DNA of 64,000 nt from Planctomyces sp. SH-PL62. Its GTDB lineage: Bacteria > Planctomycetota > Planctomycetia > Isosphaerales > Isosphaeraceae. Below are positions 52,147-62,540 of this stretch, one piece after another. The translations under genes and the position numbers were made by a program. The stretch covers positions 5,518,001 to 5,582,000 of the forward strand of contig NZ_CP011273.1 in assembly GCF_001610895.1 (NCBI RefSeq), read 5' to 3'. A model generated the notes under the pieces. That model made no database searches, had not been told where the DNA came from, and saw only the letters and a list, made by a program, of their open reading frames with translations. Numbering within the stretch: the first letter of the stretch is position 1; each line of letters starts with the position of its first letter.

Positions 52147-53748
52147 ATGACGCTCGCGATCCGGCCTCGCGCCTTGGCCCCCTTGCTCTTCGCCTTCACG
52201 GCCGTCGCGGCGAACCCGCTCCCGGCCCTGCCCGGATTCGCCCTCGCCGCCCGGGGGCAAGAGCCGAACCCCGACGAGGCGCCGACGGGCGTCCCGGAGG
52301 GCGAGATCATGGAGGAGCCTGGCGGCCAGGTCCCGGACGAGGCCGCGCCGCGAAGGGGCCGGGCCCGTTCCCGAGGCCCCGCGCGGAAGGGCGCGCCGAC
52401 GCGGGCCCGCGCCGAAGCGGCCCCCAAGCCCGCGGAAGAGGCCGCCAAGTCGGCGGACGCCCCGGCGCCCAAGGCCGAAGCCCCGGCCGCCGGCCCCTCG
52501 TTCGCGCGCGACGTCGCCCCCGTCCTCGTCGCCGCCGGCTGCATCGACTGCCACAGCCCGGGCCGCCCCGGGTTCGCCCGCGGCAAGCTCGACATGGGCT
52601 CGTTCGAGAAATTCATGAAGGGGGGGGGCTCCGGCCCGGCCGCCGCCGCCGGCAAGCCCGACGAGAGCCACCTCATCCTCCGCGTGCGGGGCGACGAGGA
52701 ACCTCGGATGCCCCCCGGCGACGACGCCCGACTCGGCGAACCGGCCGTCGCCGCGATCTCCGCCTGGATCCAGGCCGGCGCGAAGCTCGACGACGGGCTC
52801 GACCCCAAGGCCCCGATCAAGAGCTACGCGGCGTCCCCCCAGGACCTCGCCAAATCCAAGCTCGCCGAGATGCCTGCCGAGGCGCGCGACGCGAAGGTCA
52901 CGCAGGCCGGCCTCGAACGCTGGAAGAAGGCCAACCCGGAACTCAAGCCCGAGATCGAGACGACCGAGCACTTCGCCCTGTTCACCACGCTCCCCAAGGA
53001 CCGCGCGGCCAGCACGCTCAAGTCCATCGAGACGCAGCTCCCGGCGATCCGTCGGGTGCTCGGCCCCGAGGTGATCGACCGGCCGGAGAAGATCAGCTTC
53101 TACGCCTTCTCGGACCGCAAGGACTACGTGGAATTCCTCCGCACGGTCAAGCAGCGCGAGGTGGACGAGGAGGAGGAAGGGGACGCCGACCTCCGCACCG
53201 CCCAGCCTTACGTCGTGGTCGTGGCCCCGCCCGACGCCCCGGCCGCTTCGGCGACCGGGCCGAGGCGGAAGACGCGCGGGCGTCGCGACGCCGACGCCCC
53301 GGAAGGCTCCGGGCGGACGCTCGCCGGCCTGCTGATCGAGAACCTGGGCAGGGGGGCGGTGCTGGCGAACGGCTCGTCCCCCCGGTGGCTGGCCGAAGGC
53401 CTGGGCGTCTATCTCGCGGGGAGCGTCGAACGCCGGAGCCCCTACCAGCGGAAGCTCCGCGTCGCCGCGCTCGACGCCTTCAAGCTGGGCTGGCCGACCC
53501 GCGCCAGCGACGTCCTCGGCGGCGGCGAGCAGGTCTCGCCCGAGGAGTTCCGAGGCGTCAGCTTCGCCCTCGTCGAGTGCCTGACCTCCCCCCATTTCCG
53601 TCCCCTCTTCGGCGACTTCCTCACGGGCATGAGCAAGGGGGGCGACAAGCTCGACGACGTCATCAAGGACGTCTACGGCGCGGACCGCGAGACCTTCCTC
53701 AACGAAACCGGCGACTGGGTCGCCTCCACCTACGGCGGGGCCGACTGA
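52147..53748 (+). CDS. Secreted planctomycete cytochrome c fused to a metallopeptidase-like domain without HExxH
   Basis: The 533-residue protein has a signal peptide and a long Pro/Ala/Arg-rich spacer. Next is a cytochrome domain with AAGCIDCHSPGRPGFARGKL (CxxCH, about residue 135) and a methionine region (EPRMPPGDDARLGEPAVAAI). The C-terminal half resembles DUF1570/gluzincin proteins such as SSPRWLAEGLGVYLAG, the usual EG(L/I)A(x)Y segment. Where HExxH is expected the sequence reads LAGLLIENLGRGAVLANGSS, so the zinc motif is missing and it is probably not a protease. A lysine- and glutamate-rich central part is variable. It may act as a haem-dependent binding protein. Confidence 0.72.
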   Translation: MTLAIRPRALAPLLFAFTAVAANPLPALPGFALAARGQEPNPDEAPTGVPEGEIMEEPGGQVPDEAAPRRGRARSRGPARKGAPTRARAEAAPKPAEEAAKSADAPAPKAEAPAAGPSFARDVAPVLVAAGCIDCHSPGRPGFARGKLDMGSFEKFMKGGGSGPAAAAGKPDESHLILRVRGDEEPRMPPGDDARLGEPAVAAISAWIQAGAKLDDGLDPKAPIKSYAASPQDLAKSKLAEMPAEARDAKVTQAGLERWKKANPELKPEIETTEHFALFTTLPKDRAASTLKSIETQLPAIRRVLGPEVIDRPEKISFYAFSDRKDYVEFLRTVKQREVDEEEEGDADLRTAQPYVVVVAPPDAPAASATGPRRKTRGRRDADAPEGSGRTLAGLLIENLGRGAVLANGSSPRWLAEGLGVYLAGSVERRSPYQRKLRVAALDAFKLGWPTRASDVLGGGEQVSPEEFRGVSFALVECLTSPHFRPLFGDFLTGMSKGGDKLDDVIKDVYGADRETFLNETGDWVASTYGGAD

Positions 53749-53946
53749 ACGACCCCCTGCCGTTTCCAGGCCGTCTCTCCCCCGCGAGCCGACCGCCGAT
53801 TGGGTTCGTCCGCGCCGTCCAGGCAACGAACCCATTCGGCGCAACTCGCTTATCACCCTGAAATTACGATCGAAATCCGGCCCGCGGAATTGGCTTCGTT
53901 CGGCGCTTTTCACCTCGCAACGCCGCCGCGCTTCCGGTCGCGCGAT

Positions 53947-54130
53947 CGGGGCGGTTTCAGCCCGCGCGCAACGGCCCCTGAGATGACGATGCGCCACGAT
54001 CGACGATTGGGGACGACCGACCGGCGGCGATCATCCCGAGGCGACGTCGGGATACCTCAGCGAGACTTCCAGCTCCGCCCTCGTCAGGCGGTTCGAGACC
54101 TTGCGGTCGACGACGTCGCGGGCGGCCCCG
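53947..54130 (-). pseudogene. Remnant of an SDR epimerase 3' end (degenerate copy of 57527-57745)
   Basis: On the minus strand 54127 down to 54031 encodes AARDVVDRKVSNRLTRAELE followed by VSLRYPDVASG and a TGA stop. The intact gene at 57609-58478 ends AARDVVDRKVSNRLMRTELK, VSLKYPDVTTG and then nine more residues. The downstream flank is also shared (for example GCGCAACGGCCCCTGAGATG), and a 25-27-bp segment of the intact copy is missing. Similarity ends near 54130-54150, just before the start of the large Trx-repeat gene. Not a functional gene. Confidence 0.82.
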
Positions 54131-54293
54131 GGTGGACGGGGGGGGCCAGGACGAGGCCGAGCCAGGGGTGATTGCAGCATCCTTGGGTCGATGGCCGGTG
54201 ATAGACTGGTGCGAAAGCTGGTGGATCGACATCCTCTCCCGGCCTGGTTCCGCCGGCCTCTCGGCGGGGCGATACACCCGTCGGAGGCGAATC

Positions 54294-57275
54294 ATGAACT
54301 TGCGATCGAGGGGTCGAGCGGGAGCCTGGGGCCTGAGACTGGCGTTGCTCGCCACGCTCGCGATCGGGCCGTCGGCCCGGTCTCAAGAATCGGCGGCCCC
54401 CCGGGCCGTGGTAGCCGGCTCGGTCCTCGACGAGGCCGGCAAGCCTGTCGCCGGCGCCGTCGTGTCGGCCATGCGTCCGGGATCGTCGTCCGAAACGACG
54501 ACGATGACGACCGAAGCGGACGGCGCCTTCCGACTGCCCGTCTTTTTGGCCCCCAGCGGCTGGATCTTCGCGAACCTGCTGGCGGCCGAGGGCGACCGCC
54601 TGGGGACGCTCTCCGTGCGGAGCGATCCCCGCGACGCGACGCCCCTGGCGATCACGCTGAGGCCCGCCCGTCCCCTGGAGGTCCGCGTCGTCGACTCCGC
54701 CGGGGCGTCCGTGGAGGACGCCGATGTCTATTTCATGGTCGGCTTCAACCGACTGGCCGCCGGGAGTACGGACGCCGACGGCCGATGGACGGGCCGCGTC
54801 CCCGCCGATCCCCAGGGGTGGGCCGTCTACGCCCTCAAGCCGAAGGTCGGTTTCGACTACGCCCAGGCCGAGCGGGCCCGGGGCTCGGCCGACCCGCCCC
54901 ACCCCCTGCCCGACCGGCTGACCCTGACGCTCGACGGCGTCCGGCCGCCCTTGCGGATCAAGGCCGTCGACCACCGGGGCAAGCCGCTCCCGGGGGTGAG
55001 GACCGGCCCCTGGCTGATCTCCAAGCCCGGCCGCGAGAGCCGACTGAACGGGATCGACGAGGTCTTCGTCGCGACCGACGTCGGGGGCGTGGCCGTGATC
55101 GACTGGCTGCCGGCGAAGCTGGACGGGTCGATCCTGATCCTGGGGAGGGCCGACGGGCACTTCCTGCCGAACCACTCCGTCCAGATCCCCGCCGACGAGC
55201 CGACCGAAGAGGTGACGCTCGAGTTCCTGCCCATGGAACGGCTCTCCGGCCGGGTCCTCACGGCCGACGGCCGGCCCGCCGCCGGCGCGATCGTCGCGGT
55301 CGACGGCCAGGGCGTCTGGCTCAACGGCTTCAACGGCCGGGCCCTCGCCGACGCCGACGGCCGGTACGACCTGAAGGTCCACGCCGAGCACGCCTACGTC
55401 GTCCGGGCGACGCTCGGCGACGGCCTGGCCTCGCCCCACCGGTCGCCCGTGGTCGTCCGCGCGGGCGAGCCGGTGGAAGGCGTCGACCTCGTCCTCGGGC
55501 CGGCGACGCGCGTGACCGGCCGCGTGACGGTCGGCGAGGATGCCGCCCCCGCTCCGGGGACCTACGTCTCGGCCCATTTCGACGCGGGCGGGATTCCCGA
55601 CGAGTTGAAGCGTGAACGTCTGCGCGCCGGATTCGGCCTGAGCATGAATATCGGCGCGAAGGCCGACGCCCAGGGCCGCTACACGCTCTGGCTCGGGCCG
55701 GGGGAGTACCGGCTCGACGGCCCCGCCCGGGTCGAACCCGTGAAGCTGACGATCCCGGACCAGGCCCCGCCCGCCGAGCTGGTCCGCGACTTCCACATGC
55801 CGCGCGAAGAACGGGCTCAGCTCACGGTGACCGTCGTGGACGAGGCCGGGAAGCCGGTCGCCGACGCCGTCGTCGACGGGGCTTACCGTGCGATGACCGG
55901 GCATTTCAGCCAGGTCAAGACCGACGCGGGCGGCGCAGTCCGCGTCAATCGCTATCTCGACCCGCTGGTCCTCCACGCCGCGACGCCCGACCGGGCCCTG
56001 GCCGGGGTCGTTCGCCTCGACGCCGAGATGGGGGAGGCGAAGATCGTCCTGAAGCCGACCGCGACGGCGTCCGGCCGTCTCACCGACCCGGGGGCGTCGC
56101 CGGTTGCGAGGCGAACTTTCCGCTACGGCGTTCGGGTCGTCAACAGCGCCGACCGCAACGGCCCCTTCTCATGGTACTTCGGCGGCCCTGGGACGACCGA
56201 TGCGGAAGGCCGTTTCGAGCTCCGCGGGCTCGTCGTCGGCGAGAGATACGAGTTGAACGTCGCCACGGAAGGTGGGAGGAGCTATACGGCCAAGGCCAAG
56301 GTGACGCCGACTACGCCGACGTCGCTCGCGCTGGGCGACGTCGTCATCGACATGACGCCTCCCAGGCCCTATGTTCCGCCGACGCCGGCGGAGAAGGCGG
56401 AGCGGTCGTTCGCCGGCAAGATGGAGAAGTCGCCGCAGGAGATCGTGACCGGCCTGATCGCCGAGGCCAGGCGCGAGTACACCCGCCCGATGCTCCTCGT
56501 GGGTCCGCCGAAGGACCCAGCGAACATCGAGCTCTTCCGCCTGTTCGACGTGAACTCTTCGGATGAGGAGTGGCACGACGGCAAGAATCCGAGGAAGACG
56601 CCCGGCGACCTGCGCTGGGAATTCGAACTGACGTCCCTCGACGACTCGCGCGACGACGTGAAAGCGTTCGCGAAGGAACTGGGCGCGGCAGGGGACGGGC
56701 CGCAGCTGGCCGCTCTGGACGTCGACGGCAAGCTCGCGGCGACGTATCCCCTTCGCACGGCCGACGGCAAGCTCGACCCAGGCCCGCTGACGGCGTTCCT
56801 GCAGGAGCACCGGCCGCCGACCCGCGACGCCGAGACCATGCTTTCCAGGGCGCTGGCGGAGGCCGAGGCCAAAGATCGGCGCGTCTTCCTGATCTTCTCG
56901 GCCTCGTGGTGCGGACCTTGTCGAATGCTGGCGCGGTTCCTGGACGCCCACAAGGACGAACTCTCCCCCCACTACGTCGTCGTCAAGCTGGACGTGAGCC
57001 GTGACGACCACATCCCGGCCCTCCGCGATCGCTACCAGGGCAAAGACGCCGTGAACGGCGTCCCCTGGTACGTCATCCTCGACGCCGCTGGGGCACCGCT
57101 CGCCACATCGAGCCGCGAAGCGGATTCCGACGACCTCGGAGCCTCCACCAACATCGGCTTCCCGTCCGAGCAGCCCGGAATCGACCACCTCATGGGCATG
57201 CTCCAGAGGACCGCCCCGCGACTCTCCGCCGACGTCCTGAACGGCCTGCGACGGGACCTGGAGAAGAAACCGTGA
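54294..57275 (+). CDS. Large secreted protein: carboxypeptidase-regulatory-like repeats with C-terminal thioredoxin domain
   Basis: The 993-residue protein from the ATG at 54294 (TCGGAGGCGAATC upstream) has a signal peptide ending near SARSQES. Several carboxypeptidase-regulatory-like (CarboxypepD_reg/SdrD B-like) modules follow with the G-x-V-x-D-x-x-G-x-P-x-x-x-x strand (AGSVLDEAGKPVAGAVVSA; SGRVLTADGRPAAGAIVAVD; LTVTVVDEAGKPVADAVVDG). The end (about 880-993) is a thioredoxin domain: FLIFSASWCGPCRMLARFLD with the WCGPC active site. A periplasmic thiol-redox or disulfide-handling role for a scaffold protein is inferred. It lies between a displaced SDR fragment and a perfect 16-bp hairpin. 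Confidence 0.85.
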   Translation: MNLRSRGRAGAWGLRLALLATLAIGPSARSQESAAPRAVVAGSVLDEAGKPVAGAVVSAMRPGSSSETTTMTTEADGAFRLPVFLAPSGWIFANLLAAEGDRLGTLSVRSDPRDATPLAITLRPARPLEVRVVDSAGASVEDADVYFMVGFNRLAAGSTDADGRWTGRVPADPQGWAVYALKPKVGFDYAQAERARGSADPPHPLPDRLTLTLDGVRPPLRIKAVDHRGKPLPGVRTGPWLISKPGRESRLNGIDEVFVATDVGGVAVIDWLPAKLDGSILILGRADGHFLPNHSVQIPADEPTEEVTLEFLPMERLSGRVLTADGRPAAGAIVAVDGQGVWLNGFNGRALADADGRYDLKVHAEHAYVVRATLGDGLASPHRSPVVVRAGEPVEGVDLVLGPATRVTGRVTVGEDAAPAPGTYVSAHFDAGGIPDELKRERLRAGFGLSMNIGAKADAQGRYTLWLGPGEYRLDGPARVEPVKLTIPDQAPPAELVRDFHMPREERAQLTVTVVDEAGKPVADAVVDGAYRAMTGHFSQVKTDAGGAVRVNRYLDPLVLHAATPDRALAGVVRLDAEMGEAKIVLKPTATASGRLTDPGASPVARRTFRYGVRVVNSADRNGPFSWYFGGPGTTDAEGRFELRGLVVGERYELNVATEGGRSYTAKAKVTPTTPTSLALGDVVIDMTPPRPYVPPTPAEKAERSFAGKMEKSPQEIVTGLIAEARREYTRPMLLVGPPKDPANIELFRLFDVNSSDEEWHDGKNPRKTPGDLRWEFELTSLDDSRDDVKAFAKELGAAGDGPQLAALDVDGKLAATYPLRTADGKLDPGPLTAFLQEHRPPTRDAETMLSRALAEAEAKDRRVFLIFSASWCGPCRMLARFLDAHKDELSPHYVVVKLDVSRDDHIPALRDRYQGKDAVNGVPWYVILDAAGAPLATSSREADSDDLGASTNIGFPSEQPGIDHLMGMLQRTAPRLSADVLNGLRRDLEKKP

Positions 57276-57318
57276 CTCCTCACTCGACACCGCCTCAAGG
57301 GGTGGGGAGACGGCGATC

Positions 57319-57353
57319 GGGGTGCCACGGGTTCGCAGAACCCGTGGCACCCC
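57319..57353. repeat. Perfect 16-bp inverted repeat with 3-base loop (REP-like)
   Basis: GGGGTGCCACGGGTTC at 57319-57334, loop GCA, and GAACCCGTGGCACCCC at 57338-57353 form a perfect 16-bp hairpin 44 bases after the stop of the Trx-repeat gene. There is no U tract on either side (the right flank is ATAGTATTCC), so it is not a standard intrinsic terminator. Its structure is like REP/BIME-type elements. No second copy is visible in the window. Confidence 0.7.
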
Positions 57354-57608
57354 ATAGTATTCCGTCAGAACGTGGTGGAGTTGAATGAGGAGTTCCGAAG
57401 AAACCGTGACGAGGGCGTTCGGTGCCGTGAGGGCGGCCCGTCTGGTCGAGGCCGCTCTCCGAGGTGAGAGGGCACGCACAACCTACGCGACGTCGCCGAG
57501 GCACTGAACACGCCTCCGCGCCTTCGGGGCGGCTCCGACCTGCGCGCAACGGCCCCTGAGATGAGGATGCGGCACGATCGGCGATCGGGGACGATCGGCC
57601 CGGGGCGT

Positions 57609-58478
57609 TCATCCCGAGGCGTCGAGAGCGGCCGGGACGCCCGTGGTGACGTCGGGATACTTCAGCGAGACCTTCAGTTCGGTCCTCATCAGGCGGTTCG
57701 AGACCTTGCGGTCGACGACGTCGCGGGCGGCCTCGGGGGAGCCCGGTTCGGGGGGGATGAAGGTGGGCTCCGGGGCGTTCAGGTGGGCGGCGACGGCGTG
57801 GTAATATTCGCGACGGGGGACCGGGCGGTCGTCGCTGACGAGGTAGAGGGGGCCGGGCGAGGCTGCGTCGAGGGCGGAGGTCGCGGCGCGGGCGGCGTCC
57901 TCGACGTGGATCAGGCTGAGGGTCCGGTCGGGGTCGCCGGGGATCGGCTCGCCGCGTGCGATCAGGGTGCGACGGATGATCCGTTCGGGTCCGTAGAGGC
58001 CCGAGCAGCGGAGAATGACCGTCGAGACGCCCGACTCGCGGCTCCAGGCCGTCAGGGCACGCTCGGCATCGAGGCAGATGCGGCCGGCCTCGGTGATCGG
58101 CTCGGCCGGCGTCTGCTCGTCGACCCAGCCGCCGTCGACGTTGCCGAAGACGCTCGTCGAGCTGACGTAGACCAGCCGCGCGACGCTCGCCGGCAGCCGT
58201 TCGAGGACGTTCCGCAGGCCGTCGACGTACACCGAACGCTTGGACGGGCCGGCGTTGCGGTCGTAGCCGACGCAGAAGAGGACGCGGTCGACGGCGGGCA
58301 GGGAAGCCAGCGAGGGTACGTCGAGCACGTCGGCGACGACCGGGCGGACGCCGAGCGCGGCGAGGCCCGCGGCCCCTTCGGCCGAGCGGGTCGTGCCGAA
58401 GACCGTTTCGCCTCGGCCCGTCCATTCGGCCGCGACCCGACAGCCCAGGTAGCCGCATCCGACGATCAAGAGGCTCAT
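57609..58478 (-). CDS. NAD-dependent epimerase/dehydratase-like SDR protein
   Basis: Extended/atypical SDR of 289 residues. The N-terminus has MSLLIVGCGYLGCRVAAEWT, a Rossmann GxGxxG variant (G-C-G-Y-L-G). Further motifs are VDRVLFCVGYDRNAGPSKRS, VYVSSTSVFGNVDGGWVDEQ (catalytic-like Ser; the YxxxK position is hard to place), and RCSGLYGPERIIRRTLIARG, as in YeeZ/NAD-dependent epimerase-like proteins. The C-terminal AARDVVDRKVSNRLMRTELK is shared with the displaced fragment at 54031-54127. It overlaps ruvX by four bases (ATGA), so it ends a three-gene operon. Confidence 0.85.
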   Translation of the reverse strand: MSLLIVGCGYLGCRVAAEWTGRGETVFGTTRSAEGAAGLAALGVRPVVADVLDVPSLASLPAVDRVLFCVGYDRNAGPSKRSVYVDGLRNVLERLPASVARLVYVSSTSVFGNVDGGWVDEQTPAEPITEAGRICLDAERALTAWSRESGVSTVILRCSGLYGPERIIRRTLIARGEPIPGDPDRTLSLIHVEDAARAATSALDAASPGPLYLVSDDRPVPRREYYHAVAAHLNAPEPTFIPPEPGSPEAARDVVDRKVSNRLMRTELKVSLKYPDVTTGVPAALDASG

Positions 58479-58942
58479 GACGCGGGCTCCGCCTCGTCGG
58501 CGAGGGACTGGGGACGCTCTTCGATCTCGGGGCAGCCGGCGTCCAGATAATTTTGCAACAGAATGCGGGCGGCGAGCATGTCGCGCATCCCCTTGCGCTT
58601 CTGGCGCGAGAAGCCGACCTCGATGAGGACGTCCTCGGCCAGGACGGTCGTATATCGCTCGTCGTAGTAGAACACGGGGAGCCCGGTGGTCTCGGCCAGC
58701 CAGGCGCCCCAGGCGCGGGCCTTGACGGCGGATTCGCTCTCGCGGCCGCTCGTATGAATGGGGAGGCCGATGACGATCCGCTCGATCTCGTCCTCGGCCA
58801 CCAGTTGCTTGTAGTGCCGCGCGTCCTGGGCGGGGTCCCGGCGCTCGTAGACTTCCAGCGGCGTCGCGATCGAGCCCCCGGGGTCGCTGATCGCCGCGCC
58901 GACGCGCTTCACACCGAAGTCGATCCCCAGCACCCGCCCCAT
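58475..58942 (-). CDS. ruvX: Putative pre-16S rRNA nuclease/Holliday-junction-resolvase family YqgF (RuvX)
   Basis: YqgF-family RNase H-fold nuclease of 155 residues from the ATG at 58942. The first catalytic acid lies in MGRVLGIDFGVKRVGAAISD, then IERIVIGLPIHTSGRESESA (the GLP-x-x-x-x-G block) and LPVFYYDERYTTVLAEDVL, with the aspartate in (Y/F)-x-D-E-R-x-(S/T)(T/S). YqgF processes the 5' end of 16S rRNA in E. coli; some members also act on branched DNA. It lies between the GMP-pyrophosphorylase-like gene (26 bases upstream) and the SDR gene (overlap of four). Confidence 0.93.
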   Translation of the reverse strand: MGRVLGIDFGVKRVGAAISDPGGSIATPLEVYERRDPAQDARHYKQLVAEDEIERIVIGLPIHTSGRESESAVKARAWGAWLAETTGLPVFYYDERYTTVLAEDVLIEVGFSRQKRKGMRDMLAARILLQNYLDAGCPEIEERPQSLADEAEPAS

Positions 58943-58968
58943 GAAACGGCCCCCTCGCGCGCCCACGA

Positions 58969-60048
58969 TCAGAGATACGCCCCGTAGCCGCGCCCGTCCA
59001 GGCTCTCGACCAGGGCCTTGAGCTGGTCGAGATGATCGCGACGGGCCACGAAGGTCGCCTTGCCGGACTGGACGACGACGACGTCGTCGAGCCCCAGGGT
59101 CGCGACCAGGCCGCCGTCGTCGGAGATGAGGATCGAGTCCTTGGTGTCGATCGCGATCACGTCCCCCTGGACGGCGTTGCCGTGTTCGTCGGCCGGGAGG
59201 AGCGAGCGGAGGGCCCGCCAGTCGCCGACGTCGTTCCAGTCGTAGGTGACTTCCAGCACCTTGACGTTGGCGGCCTTCTCCATCACCGCCTTGTCGATCG
59301 GCGTGCGTTCCATCTTGGGGAACTCGGCGGCGAGGACGTCCGGGCCGGCGGCGGTCCCCCAGGCCTCGCCGACGCGGTCGAGCGCGACGCCGAGGAGCGG
59401 CTTGTGGCGGCGGATCTCCTGGAGGATCGTCCGCGCCCGCCAGAGGAAGATGCCGGAGTTCCAGGCGAACGAGCCCGAGGCGAGGAATTTCTCGGCTGTC
59501 TCGCGGTCGGGCTTCTCGCGGAACTGGACGACCCGATTGACGGCCACGCCGTCGCGGGTCTCGATCAGCTCCCCGCGCTCGATGTAGCCGTAGCCGGTCT
59601 CGGGGCGGTTCGGCTTGATGCCGAAGGTGACCAGGGCGGAGGGGTCGGCGTCGATGACCGCGACGGCCGCCTCGACGGTCTTCAGGAAGACGTCGATCGG
59701 CCCGATGACATGATCGGCGGGCATGACGATCATCGTGCCGTCCGGGTCCTGGGCGGCGACGATCTCGGCGGCCAGCCCCACGCAGGGCGCGGTGTCGCGC
59801 GGGCAGGGTTCGGCGATCACGTTGGCGGTGGGAAGCTGGGGAAGTTGGGCGCGGGTGGCCTCGGCCTGGTCGGCCCCGGTTATGATCAGCACGCGCTCGG
59901 CGGGGACGAGCGGGGCGATTCGCTCGACGGTCTGCTGGAGCATCGTCGAGTCGCCGTGCAGATTCAGGAGCTGTTTCGGCCGATTGCGGCGGCTCTTGGG
60001 CCAGAACCTCGTCCCGCTGCCTCCCGCCATGATGATCGCGAAGAGCAT
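58969..60048 (-). CDS. manC: Mannose-1-phosphate guanylyltransferase
   Basis: Makes GDP-mannose from mannose-1-phosphate and GTP for polysaccharide and glycan synthesis. The 359-residue protein begins MLFAIIMAGGSGTRFWPKSR, the nucleotidyltransferase GG-x-G-T-R signature followed by the mannose-1-P specific FWPxSR, then KQLLNLHGDSTMLQQTVERI, PRDTAPCVGLAAEIVAAQDP, MIVMPADHVIGPIDVFLKTV and VTFGIKPNRPETGYGYIERG, and FAWNSGIFLWRARTILQEIR. It lacks the C-terminal mannose-6-phosphate isomerase (cupin) domain, so it is the monofunctional type. Operon with ruvX and an SDR. Confidence 0.95.
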   Translation of the reverse strand: MLFAIIMAGGSGTRFWPKSRRNRPKQLLNLHGDSTMLQQTVERIAPLVPAERVLIITGADQAEATRAQLPQLPTANVIAEPCPRDTAPCVGLAAEIVAAQDPDGTMIVMPADHVIGPIDVFLKTVEAAVAVIDADPSALVTFGIKPNRPETGYGYIERGELIETRDGVAVNRVVQFREKPDRETAEKFLASGSFAWNSGIFLWRARTILQEIRRHKPLLGVALDRVGEAWGTAAGPDVLAAEFPKMERTPIDKAVMEKAANVKVLEVTYDWNDVGDWRALRSLLPADEHGNAVQGDVIAIDTKDSILISDDGGLVATLGLDDVVVVQSGKATFVARRDHLDQLKALVESLDGRGYGAYL

Positions 60049-60200
60049 GTCTCACCCCTGCCGGGCCGTCCTCGCGCACTCGCGGCGGGGCGGCCGTCGG
60101 CCTTCGAACGTCCTATTCGGATAGTCGACCCACGGATCCTTCCCTCGGATCATAACGATCGAGGGGGGGCGACCGTAAGGGGGAGGGGCGGCGTCCCGCG

Positions 60201-60566
60201 TCAGTGGAAGTTCTTGAGGGCCGACGCCTCGTCGTCGTAGATCGCGAAAAGGGAGTCGAACCGACCGATCCGGAACGTGTCGCGGAGGACCGGGCCCAGG
60301 CCGCAGATCTTGAGCTGGCCCTTGGCGGCGCGGATCTCGCGCTCGAGGTGGGCGAGCTGCCCGAGCATCGTGCTGGAGACGTACTGGACGGCGTCGAATT
60401 CGAGCAGCACCTTGGTGTGGTGCAGGTCGTTCACGACGGATTTCAGCTCCTCGCCGATGTCGAGCACCAGATCCGTGGCGTACATCAATTGGGAGCCGAC
60501 GAAGCTGACCACCGCGACGCCGTCGACGTCGCGAAGTCGCAGATGCTTGAGCTGCGTGGCAGCCAT
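60201..60566 (-). CDS. STAS-domain protein (anti-sigma factor antagonist-like)
   Basis: The STAS fold of SpoIIAA/RsbV is used to switch anti-sigma factors. The 121-residue protein from the ATG at 60566 is preferred over an ATG nine bases upstream because AGGA lies at suitable spacing. It contains RLRDVDGVAVVSFVGSQLMY, TKVLLEFDAVQYVSSTMLGQ (with paired serines at the position phosphorylated in SpoIIAA) and AKGQLKICGLGPVLRDTFRI. No kinase or phosphatase gene is adjacent. The final residues (EASALKNFH) are typical of planctomycete homologues as I recall. It is divergent from gdhA with about 550 bases between starts. Confidence 0.85.
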   Translation of the reverse strand: MAATQLKHLRLRDVDGVAVVSFVGSQLMYATDLVLDIGEELKSVVNDLHHTKVLLEFDAVQYVSSTMLGQLAHLEREIRAAKGQLKICGLGPVLRDTFRIGRFDSLFAIYDDEASALKNFH

Positions 60567-62461
<1,895 letters not shown>

Positions 62462-62540
62462 CCGGCCGACGGCCCCGCCTCCCGATCGGGGGGGCGGGGC
62501 GACCGCATCTCCCCGCCTTCCCTCCCGCCCGGCCGTCACG

